Of a stretch of 64,000 bases of DNA, positions 33,913 through 45,203 are shown piece by piece (the stretch's first letter is position 1; the number at the start of each line of letters is the position of its first letter). Origin of the DNA: Hermatobates lingyangjiaoensis (Eukaryota > Arthropoda > Insecta > Hemiptera > Hermatobatidae). The translations under genes were made by a program, and so were the position numbers. The DNA lies in NCBI GenBank assembly GCA_026182355.1, contig JAPFBL010000237.1:1-64000 (forward strand), given 5' to 3'. The notes under the pieces were generated by a model, which had not been told where the DNA came from, did not search any database, and saw nothing but the letters and a program-made list of their open reading frames with translations.

Positions 33913-36082
33913 GGTTCACCGTCATTTTTCTAGTGTTCTGTGCCGTACCACTTCCTGATAACGCTTAAATTCCTCCTGATAACGGTCAAACAAAATATTT
34001 GAAGTCGACAAGTATGTAAACCTACTGGGTGTGCTTATTTATTTCACTTCTGAGAACGTTTATAAATAAAAGTGAGGTGTAGATATATAGCAATATATAA
34101 TTATATTTATATTTATTTTTTTTGTGGTAAAGAAACCTACCGGAAGAATAAGTGGATTTACAATGTGAGGCCAGTGTGGACATTGAACTAAAGACCTACC
34201 ATTCCCGATGCCACTCGGCTACTTTGGCACCTATATTTGTTAACAATTGTTTTAACTTAGATTAATATGAGAGTTGTGAAGCATTCTGGTCACACAGTTT
34301 GACGGATCAGTAAAAAGGATAAAATCAGTGCATTGAAATGTAACATCCAATTGCCTAAACAAAAAGGTACCATCTATATAGTGTTCATTAAAATTGCATC
34401 ATAGAATTGAAAATCTATCACAATATTTTTATACGAATTTGAAATTATTTTATTTCTCAAAAAAATAAAATATTTTGCATTTTATAATTTAAATTAAAAA
34501 AAATATACATTTGGTAGAGGAAAAGACAAATTTTTTCTTAAAAGGCGAGCTTAACTTAGAATACTCCCACCAATCCTTGTCAGATTTGTATACATTAACT
34601 TAGAATTTTGTTTATTAGAATAAACCCACAAAGATTTATTAAACATTAAAAGGATTTTTTTTTTAAAAAAAAAACACTGAAGTTGTTTGAGTAAGTTCAT
34701 TTGATATATACAATAATGTAAATTTTCAAACTAGGAAAGCGAATACTATAGAGAGGTGTATTACACATGACTGCATGTTAAAGAACATTCGGTAAGCTTC
34801 AAACATATGCTTGTTATAAAGTTGAGTGTAACCTACTTCAGATTTTTAATGAACCAATCAAAATGAAATTTTTATGGCTAACTCAAAACAGCTAATTGCA
34901 GACAAAGTAACAGAGTTTAAAATATTCTATCATGACTCCACCATTTACGTTTACATATAATTTTATTTATCAACTAAATTTCACAATTTATTGTTTGAAT
35001 AAAAACAAGTATAAAATCTACTATATCAAATTTTAACTTTTAAAATACATTAAGATTTTTTGAACATTGAGTTAGCTTTTCTTAGGATGTCCATAGCATT
35101 GTACTTTAAGTTTAGCATTTTATTACTGTACTTGTTAAATCATATTTGAAATGCATAACTGTTAAATGAAATAGTCATTGTGTTCATATAAAGTGATTTG
35201 AAATATCTGCATACTATTTTTATGATAATTAAATCATTTTAATCATAGATGGCAAATGTGAATGGTGTTCAGGTCAATATTACAGTTTAGCTGTGGGAAT
35301 TTCTGTTTGAATTTAAAATTAATAAAAAAAAAGGTTACGTAAATTTTATTTTTATTTGAAAAACAATATTTATGTTTATTCAATATTAAAAAAAAGTTGT
35401 TTACACTTAGAGATTTTAATTGCGTTTGATGATACTAAAGGTCTTCGAATTTTAATATCCATTCGTGGTAACAGTAATTTGCATTAAGAGTTTGTTTAGG
35501 GTGAGATAAGTTTGTTTGTTGCTAGAAGGGTGCTGTTAGCTTAGGACTTTGTAATGAAACTTGACAAAACATAGTGCTGAGCTTTGATTAAGCAACGTAT
35601 TGTTGAATTTAGAAACACCTTGACTGTATTGTGATACCAAACTACTTGGCTCAGCCATTCTCTATTGTAGCAGTGTGTGTTCTTTGTTTGATGCAGCGAA
35701 CTATATAAGTAAAGCGCACTCAGTGATAGCGTACCAAGGGGGTGGGAGTACGTGGCAGGAAACGGCATTCAGAAGAGGTAAAAAAAAAACAGGCAAAAAT
35801 TAAAATAAATAAACTAAAAAATCTGAATTTTCATACGAAAAAGCGTTTTTAAGTTTGTAATAGTTTATATATTTTACGTGGGTAGTACTCCTTTTAAACG
35901 GATTTTCAACTGTAATATTTTCAAATTAAATATAAATTCATTTAAAGTTTTTCAAAACAAATGATGTTGATAATTTATTATATTTATTTGTGTAGCCAGT
36001 TAATTTAATTTAACAATATTTTCTATGATTTGAATGATACGTTTTTGTTTTGAAAAGTCCTTGATTTTCTTTCATAGTGACT
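33913..36082. other. AT-rich DNA, nothing recognised
   Basis: About 2.2 kb without a recognisable repeat family, exon or RNA gene; the frame at 35541-35768 on the minus strand has no domain. Confidence 0.5.
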
Positions 36083-37288
36083 ATATATATATATATATAT
36101 ATAAAAAGATTTCACATAAACACGTGAAACAACAATCAATGATCAAACCACAATAAGAAATGGGAAAACAAGACTAAGATCTTTCAACCGTAACAAGCGG
36201 TCTTCGTCAGGAAGAAGAAATAAGTGGTAATTTGCCCTTCTTAGATGTCCTGATCCATAGGTTACCTAATGAGTTACGCTTTAGTGTATATAGAAAACCT
36301 ACGAATGTACTTGCATACGTTCATTTTTATTCATCGCATCCAAAAAATGTTAAAATTTCTGTTTTTAGAAATATGTTTTTGAGAGCCTTAAGAGTTTCCT
36401 CTCCAGAATTTCTTAATGAAGAGATTAATAACATTAGGTCAATTGCCCTTTCATTAAAATACCCCTCTTCTTATATCGATTTAGCTTTGAAGGGTGCTAA
36501 AAAAACTTTCTCTAATACTTCAAAAGAGCCCCTTTTATTATCAAATTCTATAGTTTTGCCTTACCACGAATCATTGGACCCCCTTCCAAGATTAGCCAAA
36601 CAACTTGATTTTAATATAGTGTTTTCTAATCGTAATAACGTGGGTAATATGTTAATAAAAAACTCTCCAAGCGAATTGGAGTCCGCTGGTATTTATAAAA
36701 TTCCGTGCAAAAATTGCCATAAAATTTATATTGGTCAAACTGGTAAATCATTAAAAACACGTGTAAAACAACACCAATATAACGTAAGTAGACAGGAAAA
36801 CAGTAGTGCCTTATTCTTGCATATAAAAAATGAAAATCATCATATTGATTGGACAGGAGCTAAATTTATTACCTATGAAAAATCAATGTTGTTAAGAAAT
36901 ATTATTGAATCGTCTCTAATTAAATTTAATAGATCTAATATTATAAACATTAGTAACGGTCTCTTCAAACTTGATACTTTCGTCACGAGGGCAATAGCCT
37001 CTACAAAGGGGTTGACAGCTAGCGGTATATTTAACATTTTCTTTTTTACTGTACTCCTTTGTTTCCCCAAACATCCCTTTCTGGACATTAGTCCTTTCCT
37101 GTGCTTTCACCTTTTAAAATACCACTCTTCCCTCCCACTCTTCTCAACTCCTCACCAGATGTTTCTGCATTAGTGTTCAGTTGGGTTTTTGACTCTGACG
37201 AAGACCGCTTGTTACGGTTGAAAGATCTTAGTCTTGTTTTCCCATTTCTTATTGTGGTTTGATCATTGATATATATATATATATACAT
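36083..37288 (+). mobile_element. Penelope-like element copy 2 (family A), 5'-truncated
   Basis: (TA)n, then an inverted terminal repeat running to cttcgtcag at 36210, then directly into the truncated ORF at gaagaagaaataagtgg. After the ORF come a short 3'UTR and the forward terminal repeat (gactctgacgaagaccgctt; ttacggttgaaagatctta), ending in (TA)n at about 37270-37286. The two terminal pieces can pair over about 110 nt. Its 5' junction differs from copy 1, so the two are independent insertions. Confidence 0.93.
36211..37173 (+). pseudogene. PLE RT end plus GIY-YIG endonuclease, 5'-truncated
   Basis: About 320 codons open from the 5' junction, with no original start. Residues 1-140 correspond to the RT C-terminal/thumb region (PFLDVLIHRL; RFSVYRKPTNVLAYVHFY; RVSSPEFLNEEINNIRSIAL). 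The GIY-YIG nuclease follows: AGIYKIPCKNCHKIYIGQTG, SLKTRVKQHQYN, then SALFLHIKNENHHIDWTG and a C-terminal IIESSLIKFNRSNIINIS. A CKNC pair sits between GIY and YIG, as in PLE endonucleases. Unlike copy 1, the nuclease frame is intact across the join. One base lost near 37005 removes the family's normal stop (RVDS-stop), so about 50 foreign residues follow. Without the RT palm it cannot be autonomous; the nuclease domain itself looks undamaged to its usual end. Confidence 0.92.
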
Positions 37289-37439
37289 TGTCTGGGACCA
37301 ATGACAGCAGTCTAAAATTAGATTCTTGATTGTAACTCTATGATATTTTCCGGACTATCTGGAGTTTTGAATGCTAACGGATTAACAATGGCCAGCATGT
37401 AGAGGCGGCAGTTTTACGATCACCCCGGGTGGCAAAATT

Positions 37440-37670
37440 AGTTTCTAGGCCATTGGTTCCTTGTTATGGTTCCTAACCATAACAAGCGGTCTTCGTCAGA
37501 GCCAAACACCCAACTGAACTGACGAAGACCGCTTGACTCTGAAAACCCAACTGAACCATTGACTCTTAGGTTGAAAAATCTTAGTCTTTTTTTTTTTCAA
37601 TTTCATATTGTAGTTTGATCATCGATTGTTATTTCACCTGCCTATAGTGAAATTTTTTTATATAGATAAA
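37440..37670. repeat. PLE terminal-repeat hairpin, family A, rearranged
   Basis: ccataacaagcggtcttcgt, then cagagccaaacacccaactg, then a second partial tgacgaagaccgcttgactc and ttgtagtttgatcatcgatt. The core is broken by an internal duplication. Confidence 0.65.
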
Positions 37671-37671
37671 T

Positions 37672-37880
37672 ATAAAAAGATTTCACATAAACACGTGAAA
37701 TAACAATCAATGATCAAACCACAAAAAGAAATTGGAAAACAAGACTAAGATCTTTCAACCGTAACAAGCGGTCTTCGTCAGAGTCAAAAACCCAACTGTT
37801 GAGTCTTTTTTTTCATTTTTTATTTTGGCTTGAAGATAGATTGTTGTTGCATGTGTTTATTGTGAAATCTTGTTTTATAT
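37672..37880. repeat. PLE terminal repeat, family A
   Basis: aaaaagatttcacataaaca, then gatcaaaccacaaaaagaa, then caagcggtcttcgtcagagt, followed by a short inverse (ttgaagatagattgttgttg). Confidence 0.68.
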
Positions 37881-37889
37881 ATACGTACA

Positions 37890-38075
37890 TATAAATAACC
37901 AATTAGATGAAACGATTCTTCAAACTGAATTAACTAGAATTTTCAGAATAACACACAGAAAAAAACATCCCCGAAACTGTATTCCGATGTCCTCGTCGTC
38001 AGGAGTAGATGTGAATCAAAGGCTGATAATAACTGGCTTGGGTTTAAAAAGAAACACTAAAACAGTGTAGTCAAC
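37890..38075 (-). repeat. PLE-type terminal repeat, family E
   Basis: aacacacagaaaaaaacatc, then gatgtcctcgtcgtcaggag, then tagatgtgaatcaaaggctg; inverse of 19030 and 56745. Confidence 0.6.
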
Positions 38076-38263
38076 TTTCGGAGGGTGAGGAGGCAAGGAA
38101 GATAAGGAAATAAAAGCCCGATAAAGATTAAATAAAATGAAATTAGATTAAATTAAACTAATGGCATTTGACTGAATAGTCTATGTATATAATTAATTTA
38201 CAATTATAAAATGAGCCCTCAATATACATATGTCTTGTTCAGGTTGACACTTGAGTTTACACA

Positions 38264-38267
38264 TACA

Positions 38268-38355
<88 letters not shown>

Positions 38356-38370
38356 CACACACAAACACAC

Positions 38371-38406
<36 letters not shown>
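38264..38406. repeat. (CA)n microsatellite, about 140 bp
   Basis: (CA)n with a few CAA and ATA interruptions; the His-Thr and Val-Cys frames over it on both strands are artefacts. Confidence 0.98.
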
Positions 38407-38407
<1 letters not shown>

Positions 38408-39519
38408 TTTCAAATAGTCATGTGTATCTATTTCACATGACTTTCAATAGTTATACAACGGAAAGGGCACTTGTGATGCCCTATTAACTAAAATCTAACT
38501 AAACTAATTTAGTTATTTTATGGTATATTCATTATTATTTATTTTTGCATATCTCATCATCAGGAATGAATACTACGGCTCGAATCGTAATCACGATTCA
38601 ATTCTGATTGAATAGTTTTTTAACGGTATTCAAACGTGGGTTTCCTCTTTCACTCAAATGTGAAATATACATATTGCAATATCGTATGGAAATTAAATGA
38701 TAAAATAAAGTATTCCTGTATATCAAGTAAGTTAGTCAGCAGTTTTGGTTTTCTCCAAATAGAAATATACCGAAATTAAAGGATTTAATATTAATGCCTT
38801 CATTAGAGTTAGTTAGAAAAGCATTTCTTTTATGAATGTCTTTCACTAAATAATCAAAAACTCTTTCAGTCGAAAAAAGTTTTGCCGTCTTTGTGAATAT
38901 TTAAACATTTTTTTTCAATTAAAAAAATAAATTGTAGAATGTTATATTCAAAAGATAGGGAATTGGTGAAATTCATTAATGCATAATTAAAAATGAGAAA
39001 CTGTTTGCGGGTTTTAGATCTGAGGGGAAATATTTTATAACATTGATTAAGTACTTACTTGAGAGGTTTGGAATCAATGATTCAAATAATTCAAAAAGAA
39101 ATATTTCTCATTAATTGATCAAGTTGAGTAAAGTTTGCAAATTAAATTATTTATGAGATTCTTTTAAGAAAATGTTGAAATCTATCATTGCGAACATCAG
39201 GTGTTTTTCGATGAAACTCTAAAGTTATGGGGGGTTGAGAGGTTCTCATACTGGAAGACCTCTGAAAGTCGCTACTGGATTGTAGGTAACTCCAAAATCA
39301 TACTATGATACATTGTAGGAGGCCCTTAAAATGGTAATGGAATTTTGTTCAAATTAGTACACGACAACATCTTTCTTGTTATACTGAAATTCACATTTAA
39401 GTCTCTTTGATATACTGAACTCAAACCTACTTGATGTTTAAAGTATTGCTCGGCAGTCACTTTAGCTAAAATAAAAAGCATACCAGACTGTCACTGCATA
39501 CTACATCACATAGTATATA
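38407..39519. other. AT-rich DNA, mostly unassigned
   Basis: A possible decayed PLE core near 38555 (catcatcaggaatgaatact) and a palindrome near 38590 (cgaatcgtaatcacgattc); otherwise nothing recognised. Confidence 0.4.
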
Positions 39520-39930
39520 TAATACAAACCATTGGCTACCCTGGCTCCATCTCTTTACTTTATACCATTATTTATATTCAAATTTTAAATTCAAAAATTT
39601 TTATTATTTCATTTATTTATAATATATTTGCACAATTGTCATCGGCGAGCATGCAAGCCACTGGGCAACTCTAATTCCATACCTTACACTATTACTAGTG
39701 TTTATGTTACGCAAATATTAAATTAATTTTTTTTTTATATTTATATGCAGTACATTTGCACTACTGTCATCGGCGAGCACGCTAGCCAGTGGCTACCTTC
39801 GCTCCAATTTTAACATTAAAATTTTACCCTGACAAATGATTTAACATTATTCAGGTAACAAATAATATATACTCGTCTTATATTTGCAGGTCTCTGTCTC
39901 CACGGAAAAATGGTGAACAAACAAACTAGT
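39520..39930 (+). mobile_element. Retroposon 3' end with internal repeats and (CAAA) tail
   Basis: The phrase gtcatcggcgagca, then gctagccagtggctacc recurs in degenerate form at about 39635 and 39757, with a further partial one at 39525. The last part (ttcaggtaacaaataatata; tctgtctccacggaaaaatg; aacaaacaaac) matches 19640-19800. Confidence 0.55.
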
Positions 39931-39934
39931 ATGG

Positions 39935-40062
39935 TCTACAACATGCTTGGTCTCCCTTTCTCTTTTCTCCTGAAGACGGATTGCCAGAAAATTTGAGTTT
40001 GTAAGTATGCTTTTTACTCAGTATGTTACTCTACTTCAAAATTGAACTGTGATATATGTATA
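39935..40062 (+). repeat. PLE-type terminal repeat, family F
   Basis: tcttttctcctgaagacgga, then ttgccagaaaatttgagttt, then gtaagtatgctttttactc. Confidence 0.5.
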
Positions 40063-40079
40063 TAACAGATTCAATAATA

Positions 40080-40310
40080 TATCGACCGTTTGATAGAATA
40101 GGTGAGTTCTCTAATCGGGATTCGGTCAATTTTCTAGGATAAAAAATCAAACTCTCGTGGCCAATGTTTTGGTTTTATTTAAAATCTTTTTAAAAGGTTT
40201 TAGATTTATTTTAAACCTATGAAAAAAGTTTTAAATAAAATCGAAACGTCGGCAACGAGAGTTTGATTTTTTATCCTAGAAAATTGACCGAATCCTGATT
40301 AGAGAACACA
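40080..40310. repeat. PLE-type inverted cassette, family G
   Basis: gattcggtcaattttctagg, then atcaaactctcgtggccaat on the left, with the inverse (cggcaacgagagtttgattt; gaaaattgaccgaatcctg) on the right. The core is ttttaaataaaatcgaaacg. Confidence 0.75.
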
Positions 40311-40548
40311 CCTTCACATAAACACGTGAAATAACAATCAATGATCAAACCACAATAAGAAAAACAAGACTAAGATCTTTCAACCGTAACAAGCGGTCTT
40401 CGTCAGAGTCAAAAACCCAACTGAGTTGGTGAGAGGTTGTTAGAGGTGGACTCTGACGAAAACCGCTTGTTACGGTTGAAAGATCTTAGTCTTGTTTTCC
40501 CATTTTCTTATTGTGGTTTGATCATATATATATATATATATATATATG
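40311..40548. repeat. PLE terminal-repeat hairpin, family A, without ORF
   Basis: Both arms are well preserved (acataaacacgtgaaataac; aacaagcggtcttcgtcaga; ctgacgaaaaccgcttgtta; tgtggtttgatcat) around about 50 nt of spacer; (TA)n follows. It is what an extremely truncated family A PLE would leave. Confidence 0.85.
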
Positions 40549-41097
40549 TGATTTCAGGCTTGACTCCAGAATATAGTTTTCATTGTATTATTGCTATTGG
40601 TATCTGTTATTTATGTATTTTCCTCACGCCTAAATAATTTTTTCAATAATTTTTATCCAACTAAACAGTGTTCTTTCTTTTCATTATTAATTTTAATGAG
40701 AAACAATTTATATTCCCTTATTTCAAGCAATGTAGAAAGTTTGATTATACACTAATGAGAAATTTGATTCCAATTATTTATTTTACGAAAAATATTTCCT
40801 TCTCTGGAAGGAAACCAATTTCTATATTTCTATCAGATATCCCTTCCTCATCATTACTTCTACGTCTTCAATTTCTGGCAAATACACTAACAGCATAATT
40901 AATTTAATGCTAACTTAAACATTTATTAGTTCATATTTTGTTTGGCAATTGTTAAACGTAACACTATATATTAATTTAAAACATATTTCGAATAACTATA
41001 GTTTATTGGTTAGATCACACTAAGAAGTAAAATCAAGAGTAGCATACACTCAACTTTACTGTAAGTAAATAACTTAAATACTGTAAGTATTTAATGT

Positions 41098-41099
<2 letters not shown>
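40549..41099. other. AT-rich DNA, nothing recognised
   Basis: No repeat family or exon identified; the frame at 40668-40898 has no domain. Confidence 0.5.
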
Positions 41100-41139
<40 letters not shown>

Positions 41140-41362
41140 CTTTAAATTACACAAAGCACGACACAGAAAAGAGAATACAAAGAAAACTTACAGAATTCAA
41201 TATTTCGAACTGTTGTTCGTCATCAGGAGAGTAGACTAGAAGAGAGGACGAAGTGAGAGAGATCTCCCCACGTCGAAGAACGGAGCCCGAATGAAGAAAT
41301 AAAGAGTCAACCGAAGAGAGCAGCACTAGCATAAATATATATATACTATACATATACATATA

Positions 41363-41420
<58 letters not shown>
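41100..41420 (-). repeat. PLE-type terminal repeat, family D, between (TA)n tracts
   Basis: (TA)n at 41100-41138 and about 41360-41418 bracket a roughly 195-bp unit. It contains acagaattcaatatttcgaa, then ctgttgttcgtcatcaggag, and runs to gaagaacggagcccgaatga. The unit is nearly identical to the inverse of 52400-52620. Confidence 0.8.
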
Positions 41421-41422
<2 letters not shown>

Positions 41423-41651
41423 CAATTTTGTCTCATTTTTTATGTACACTGTAATAATTCTTTTAGTTATAAGAAACGTCACACTGTATATTCCTTTCTT
41501 GTAACTAAATTCAACTGAATATTTTATAATCTTAAACGATCTTTTTTAAATATTTATAAAGAAGTATCCTTTGCTTCTATAGTTCTATATATGTATTAAT
41601 ACAAATATTTATCCATTCAAGGAGATTGGCTCGCATTTGGATATATTGTGA
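41421..41651. other. AT-rich DNA, nothing recognised
   Basis: Short unassigned stretch between a PLE cassette and the candidate TTAA element. Confidence 0.5.
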
Positions 41652-42864
41652 TTAACCCCTTAACCAACCATTTTTTTTTACAAAAACGTTCTTTTTTCAG
41701 AAAATTTTTTTTAAGTTCTTTACTTTAAGCTGAATACGAAATTCAAGTCTATTTTTAATTTTTTATCTATTTTTACATGCAACTGTAATTGGAGACTACC
41801 CCTTTCGGCAGAGACGAAATAATTTGCCACTACGCCAATCGCGATTTTTTTTAAGCACATTTTTATTTATTTTTTGGTTACCAAAAATTAATGTAATGAA
41901 GAATACAAAATTGATTATTCAAGTTTCCTATTTATTCATAAAGGGAAAAAAAGAAAAGAAATTACAATCAAAAGAAATTACAGTCTTATGTGTGACATTT
42001 ATCAAAAAAGGGAACCACACATAAAGGTACAAGACACAACTTTGCTCTTTATTCAGAAAAAAAAGAAAAAGAAAAAGAAAAGAAAAGAAGAAGAGAAGAA
42101 AAAGAAAAGAAAAAGAAACGAAGAAGAAAAGAAAAAGAAAAGAAAAAGAAACGAAGAAGAAAAGAAAAAGAAAAGAAAAAGAAACGAAGAAGAAAATAAA
42201 AAGAAAAGAAAAATAAAAAGAAAAGAAAGAAAAATAAAAAGAAAAGAAAAGAAAAATATAAAGAAAAGAAAAAAAAGAAAAGAAAAGAAAAACAAAAAGA
42301 AAAGAAAAGAAAAATATAAAGAAAAGAAAAATAAAAAGAAAAGAAAAGAAAAATATAAAGAAAAGAAAAACAAAAAGAAAAGAAAAGAAAAATATAAAGA
42401 AAAGAAAAATATAAAGAAAAGAAAAATAAAAAGAAAAGAAAAGAAAAATATAAAGAAAAGAAAAACAAAAAGAAAAGAAAAGAAAAATATAAAGAAAAGA
42501 AAAACAAAAAGAAAAGAAAAGAAAAATATAAAGAAAAGAAAAACAAAAAGAAAAGAAAAGAAAAATAAAAGTAAAAAGAAAAGAAAAATAAAAAGGAAAG
42601 AAAAAGAAAGAAATTCCAGTCTTATATGTGATATTTTTATCAAAAAAGGGAACCATACATAAAGGTACAAGACACAACTTTGCTCTTTATTCAAAAAAGG
42701 AAAAGAAGTGTACTAGAATCGCCTAAGGCACCTATAGAAATGTGAGTATAGCCGCTTCCCTCTGTTTTTGAAAGTGTAAGTTTTGGCGAGTTGACTCGCC
42801 AATGACTGAAAAATACAATTTGCGTGATGGCGAGTGTACATGTTTCTGCCGGGGAAGGGGTTAA
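41652..42864. mobile_element. Candidate piggyBac-like MITE with TTAA ends
   Basis: TTAA followed by CCCCTTAACC lies at 41652. On the other strand, TTAA followed by CCCCTTCCCCGGCAG ends at 42864. A closer match to the right end (CCCCTTTCGGCAGAGAC) lies at about 41798, without TTAA, so the left boundary is uncertain. The interior has a subterminal palindrome (ggcgagttgactcgcc at about 42784) and no transposase. Confidence 0.4.
41968..42700. repeat. Polypurine tract flanked by 95-bp direct repeats
   Basis: About 550 bp of AAAGAAAAG/AAAATATAAAG purine-rich repeats (about 42053-42606). They lie between two copies of a 95-bp sequence (cagtcttatgtgtgacattt; caaaaaagggaaccacacat; aggtacaagacacaactttg) at about 41970-42068 and 42608-42702. 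The long Lys/Glu and Phe/Leu frames on the two strands come from base composition and are not proteins. Confidence 0.85.
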
Positions 42865-43329
42865 AGGTTTCTACCTCTGAACAGAGAGTCTGCATTCTTC
42901 GTTTCATGTCAAATACTGCTTCCATCTATAGTAGATAAATAATAAAAATTTCTAATAGATTCTTTAGATATATTTTTGATTTCTCCTGTTAGAACATGTA
43001 GTATTCTTTACAAATGTAAGTAAAACTGGAATGAGGTTTTTATATTCAATTCGACCAGGCTTTTCTTGACATTCATTTAAATGATTTCTTCTTGATATAT
43101 TTGTCAGTTTCATTTCTGTAAATGCTGAAGTTTTTAGTGAAGAAATACTTGAAAATACCAGGTATTAGTAAATTTCTAAATGTTATACTTACTCATTCCC
43201 AGCTATTCACTTGTTTCCAGACACTCGCATGAAAATCAACTTATTCACATTGTTTTCATTATGAATTTATGACCTGTCAGTAAATCAGGTTTTGTATAGA
43301 TTCTGCAATACTGATGGAAAGATTAGCAG
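42865..43329. other. AT-rich DNA, nothing recognised
   Basis: No gene or repeat family recognised. Confidence 0.5.
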
Positions 43330-43605
43330 TAAAATCTATATCATGCTTCCACCATTGAAAAACAGGGTTTATATTTTGCAATAGAGTTACAAAGATTGGA
43401 AGTAAAATCTATATAGTGCTACCTCCATTGAAAAACAGGGTTTAGATTTTGCAATAGAGTTACAAAGATTGGAAGTAAAATCTATATCATGCTACCTCCA
43501 TTGAAAAACAGGGTTTAAATTTTGCAATGGAGTTACAAAGAATGGAAGTAAAATCTATACCAGGATACCTCGATTTAAAAGCCGGGTTTAGATTTTGCAT
43601 TCTTA

Positions 43606-44155
43606 TTTCTGTACAGACTTCTAGAGAAACACTCGAAATTGATTGTACATAACAAAGTACTGCTATACAAAGCATTAATGCGACCGAGCTGGACTTACGG
43701 ACTTGAACTATGGGGTTGTGCAAAACCATCCAATATTCATAGAATACAGTCATTAAAATCTAGAATCCTCCGCAGTATCACAAATGCTCCGTATTACCTC
43801 AAAAACTATACCCTTCATAAAGACCTAAAAATTCCATTCATCCAAAACTTAGCCTCTGATGGTTATAAGTCATTTCGCAACAACCTTTCCTCTCACCCAA
43901 ATCCATTTGTACGAATCCTTGTTTCCTCCTCACCTTCTTAGAATCCCCCAAGACGATTCAAAAGAAAATGGCCCAGGGATCTACTATTACAATAATATAC
44001 CTACTAAAAAAAAAAAAAAAAGTGAAAAGTTGAACCAGTGGGTTTCATTCTTTGCTCATTTTCATCGATGTTATTGTGTAATCTATTACTACATATGCCT
44101 GTTACGCAGAATATGCGTAGTTGTTTGTTTGTAAATAAAGATGTTAAAAATAAAA
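43606..44155 (+). mobile_element. Jockey-like non-LTR retrotransposon, 5'-truncated 3' end
   Basis: The end of an RT reading frame, an A-rich run, a 3'UTR (agttgaaccagtgggtttca; gtgtaatctattactac; gcctgttacgcagaatatgc) and an A-rich end near aataaagatgttaaaaat. A second copy of the 3'UTR lies at 60566. It interrupts a tandem array, which fixes both borders within a few bases. Confidence 0.85.
43612..44020 (+). pseudogene. Jockey-type LINE reverse transcriptase, C-terminal relic
   Basis: From 43612 the frame reads YRLLEKHSKLIVHNKVLLYK, then ALMRPSWTYGLELWGCAKPS, IQSLKSRILRSITNAPYYLK and HKDLKIPFIQNLA. The LLYK..(I/M)RP.WTYG.(E/Q)LWG motif and the R.I..APW(Y)..N..LH.DL.IP stretch are hallmarks of the region after the RT domain in Jockey-clade ORF2. 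A frame change near 43945 restores the usual ending (RRFKRKWPRDLL). The start is lost by 5' truncation. Not a host gene. Confidence 0.88.
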
Positions 44156-44450
44156 GAAAACTTTTCTATAGAATTACAAAGAGTGGAAGTAAAATCTATA
44201 CCAGGTTACCTTGATTCAAATATATATCAGGCTACCTCGATTGAAAAACCAGGTTTTTGATTTTGCAATATAAATGAAAAGATAGACGTCAAATATATAT
44301 TAGGCTACCTCGATTGAAAAGCCAGGTTTTTGATTTTGCAGTATAGGTACAAAGAACGGAAGTAAAATCTATATCAGGCTACCTCAATTGAGAAGCCGGG
44401 TTTATGAATTTTGCAAATAGGTGAAATGAATGGAAGCAAAATCAATACCA

Positions 44451-45109
44451 AGTTAATATTAAAGCCGAGATTATAGCGTTTAATAGAAACACAGTTTGGC
44501 ATTGCAAAATCACAAATGAAAAGATAAAGTGAATATATAGAATCCCAATTGCAATTCAATGTACCATTATATGAACTATATTCAGGTTGTCATAAAAAGT
44601 AATGAACATATGAAATTGTATACATTAAAAAGGCGTTGTTCAATTCACGAAAGAAAATGGGAGCTAGCGAACACAAAGAGTGATATTTCGATTGGAATTA
44701 AGCGATATAAAAGCTAGTCAATTACTGGATGGAATGAAAACACTGATGGGTGAAGGGCGTTCAGAAAAAAATTGGGAACACGCTGGAAACTGTCTGATCC
44801 TATCTAACATGATATATTAGTTTGTGATGAAAATCACTAACATCCTAACATGCTATAGTTAACTTTTACTATGTTTTCAACTTATATCTATAGAATGATT
44901 GACTAGTAAAACTGTAAGCATTCATCGAAATATGTTTATTACAACATTACTGCGCGGGTTAAGGGAGAAATTATAATTTAATTTTATTTCATTATAGTTG
45001 TATTTCAATATCGACCCGACCCAATATATGCCTGGGTAGAGTATATATTGCAGTTTATTCTCCACCAACCAAGCAAATCTCTGTTATCTGTTTTATCTAA
45101 ATTATTTAT
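44451..45109. other. Unassigned DNA
   Basis: Position 44580 onward (gttgtcataaaaagtaatga) to about 44790 is less AT-rich and may be an old transposon; no motif supports a family. Confidence 0.35.
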
Positions 45110-45168
45110 TCATTCTGAGGTAAAATGGATAAACCAACAAAAGTCTCCACACAAATGAAGTTTTATTC

Positions 45169-45203
45169 AACGCGTTTCGAACACTTTGTGTTCATCATCA
45201 GGA
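45169..45203 (-). ncRNA. Hammerhead-like core in the PLE terminal repeat (family B)
   Basis: On the minus strand: CTGATGA, one extra T, a 6-bp hairpin GAACAC-AAA-GTGTTC, then GAAA and the self-complementary ACGCGT. Minimal hammerhead ribozymes in PLE terminal repeats have CTGATGA, stem II, GAAA and a tiny stem III, and are thought to act as dimers. The extra base before stem II departs from the canonical core, so activity is unproven. Confidence 0.45.

Larger units (their letters stand above)
43330..44450. repeat. 73-bp minisatellite, split by a LINE
   Basis: Units (gttacaaagattggaagtaa; accattgaaaaacagggttt; gattttgcaatagag) start at 43386, 43459 and 43532, exactly 73 bp apart. After the LINE at 43606-44155 the array resumes (attacaaagagtggaagtaa; ggctacctcgattgaaaaac) with more diverged units to about 44450. 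Confidence 0.88.

Noticed and set aside
33913..36082. Possible exon at 35541-35768 (minus)
   Set aside because: No acceptor, donor or domain that I trust, and base composition is that of the surrounding DNA.
31928..37288. Active autonomous Penelope element
   Set aside because: Both copies lack the RT catalytic region, and one also has a frameshift before the endonuclease.
41928..42694. Long open frames (up to 249 codons) on both strands, Lys/Glu-rich or Phe/Leu-rich
   Set aside because: They are translations of a purine/pyrimidine-biased repeat open in several frames at once; no domain and no splice or start context.
43639..43941. Host gene of about 100 codons
   Set aside because: The frame is the end of a Jockey-like LINE ORF2 with its 3'UTR; a second copy of that 3'UTR lies at 60566.
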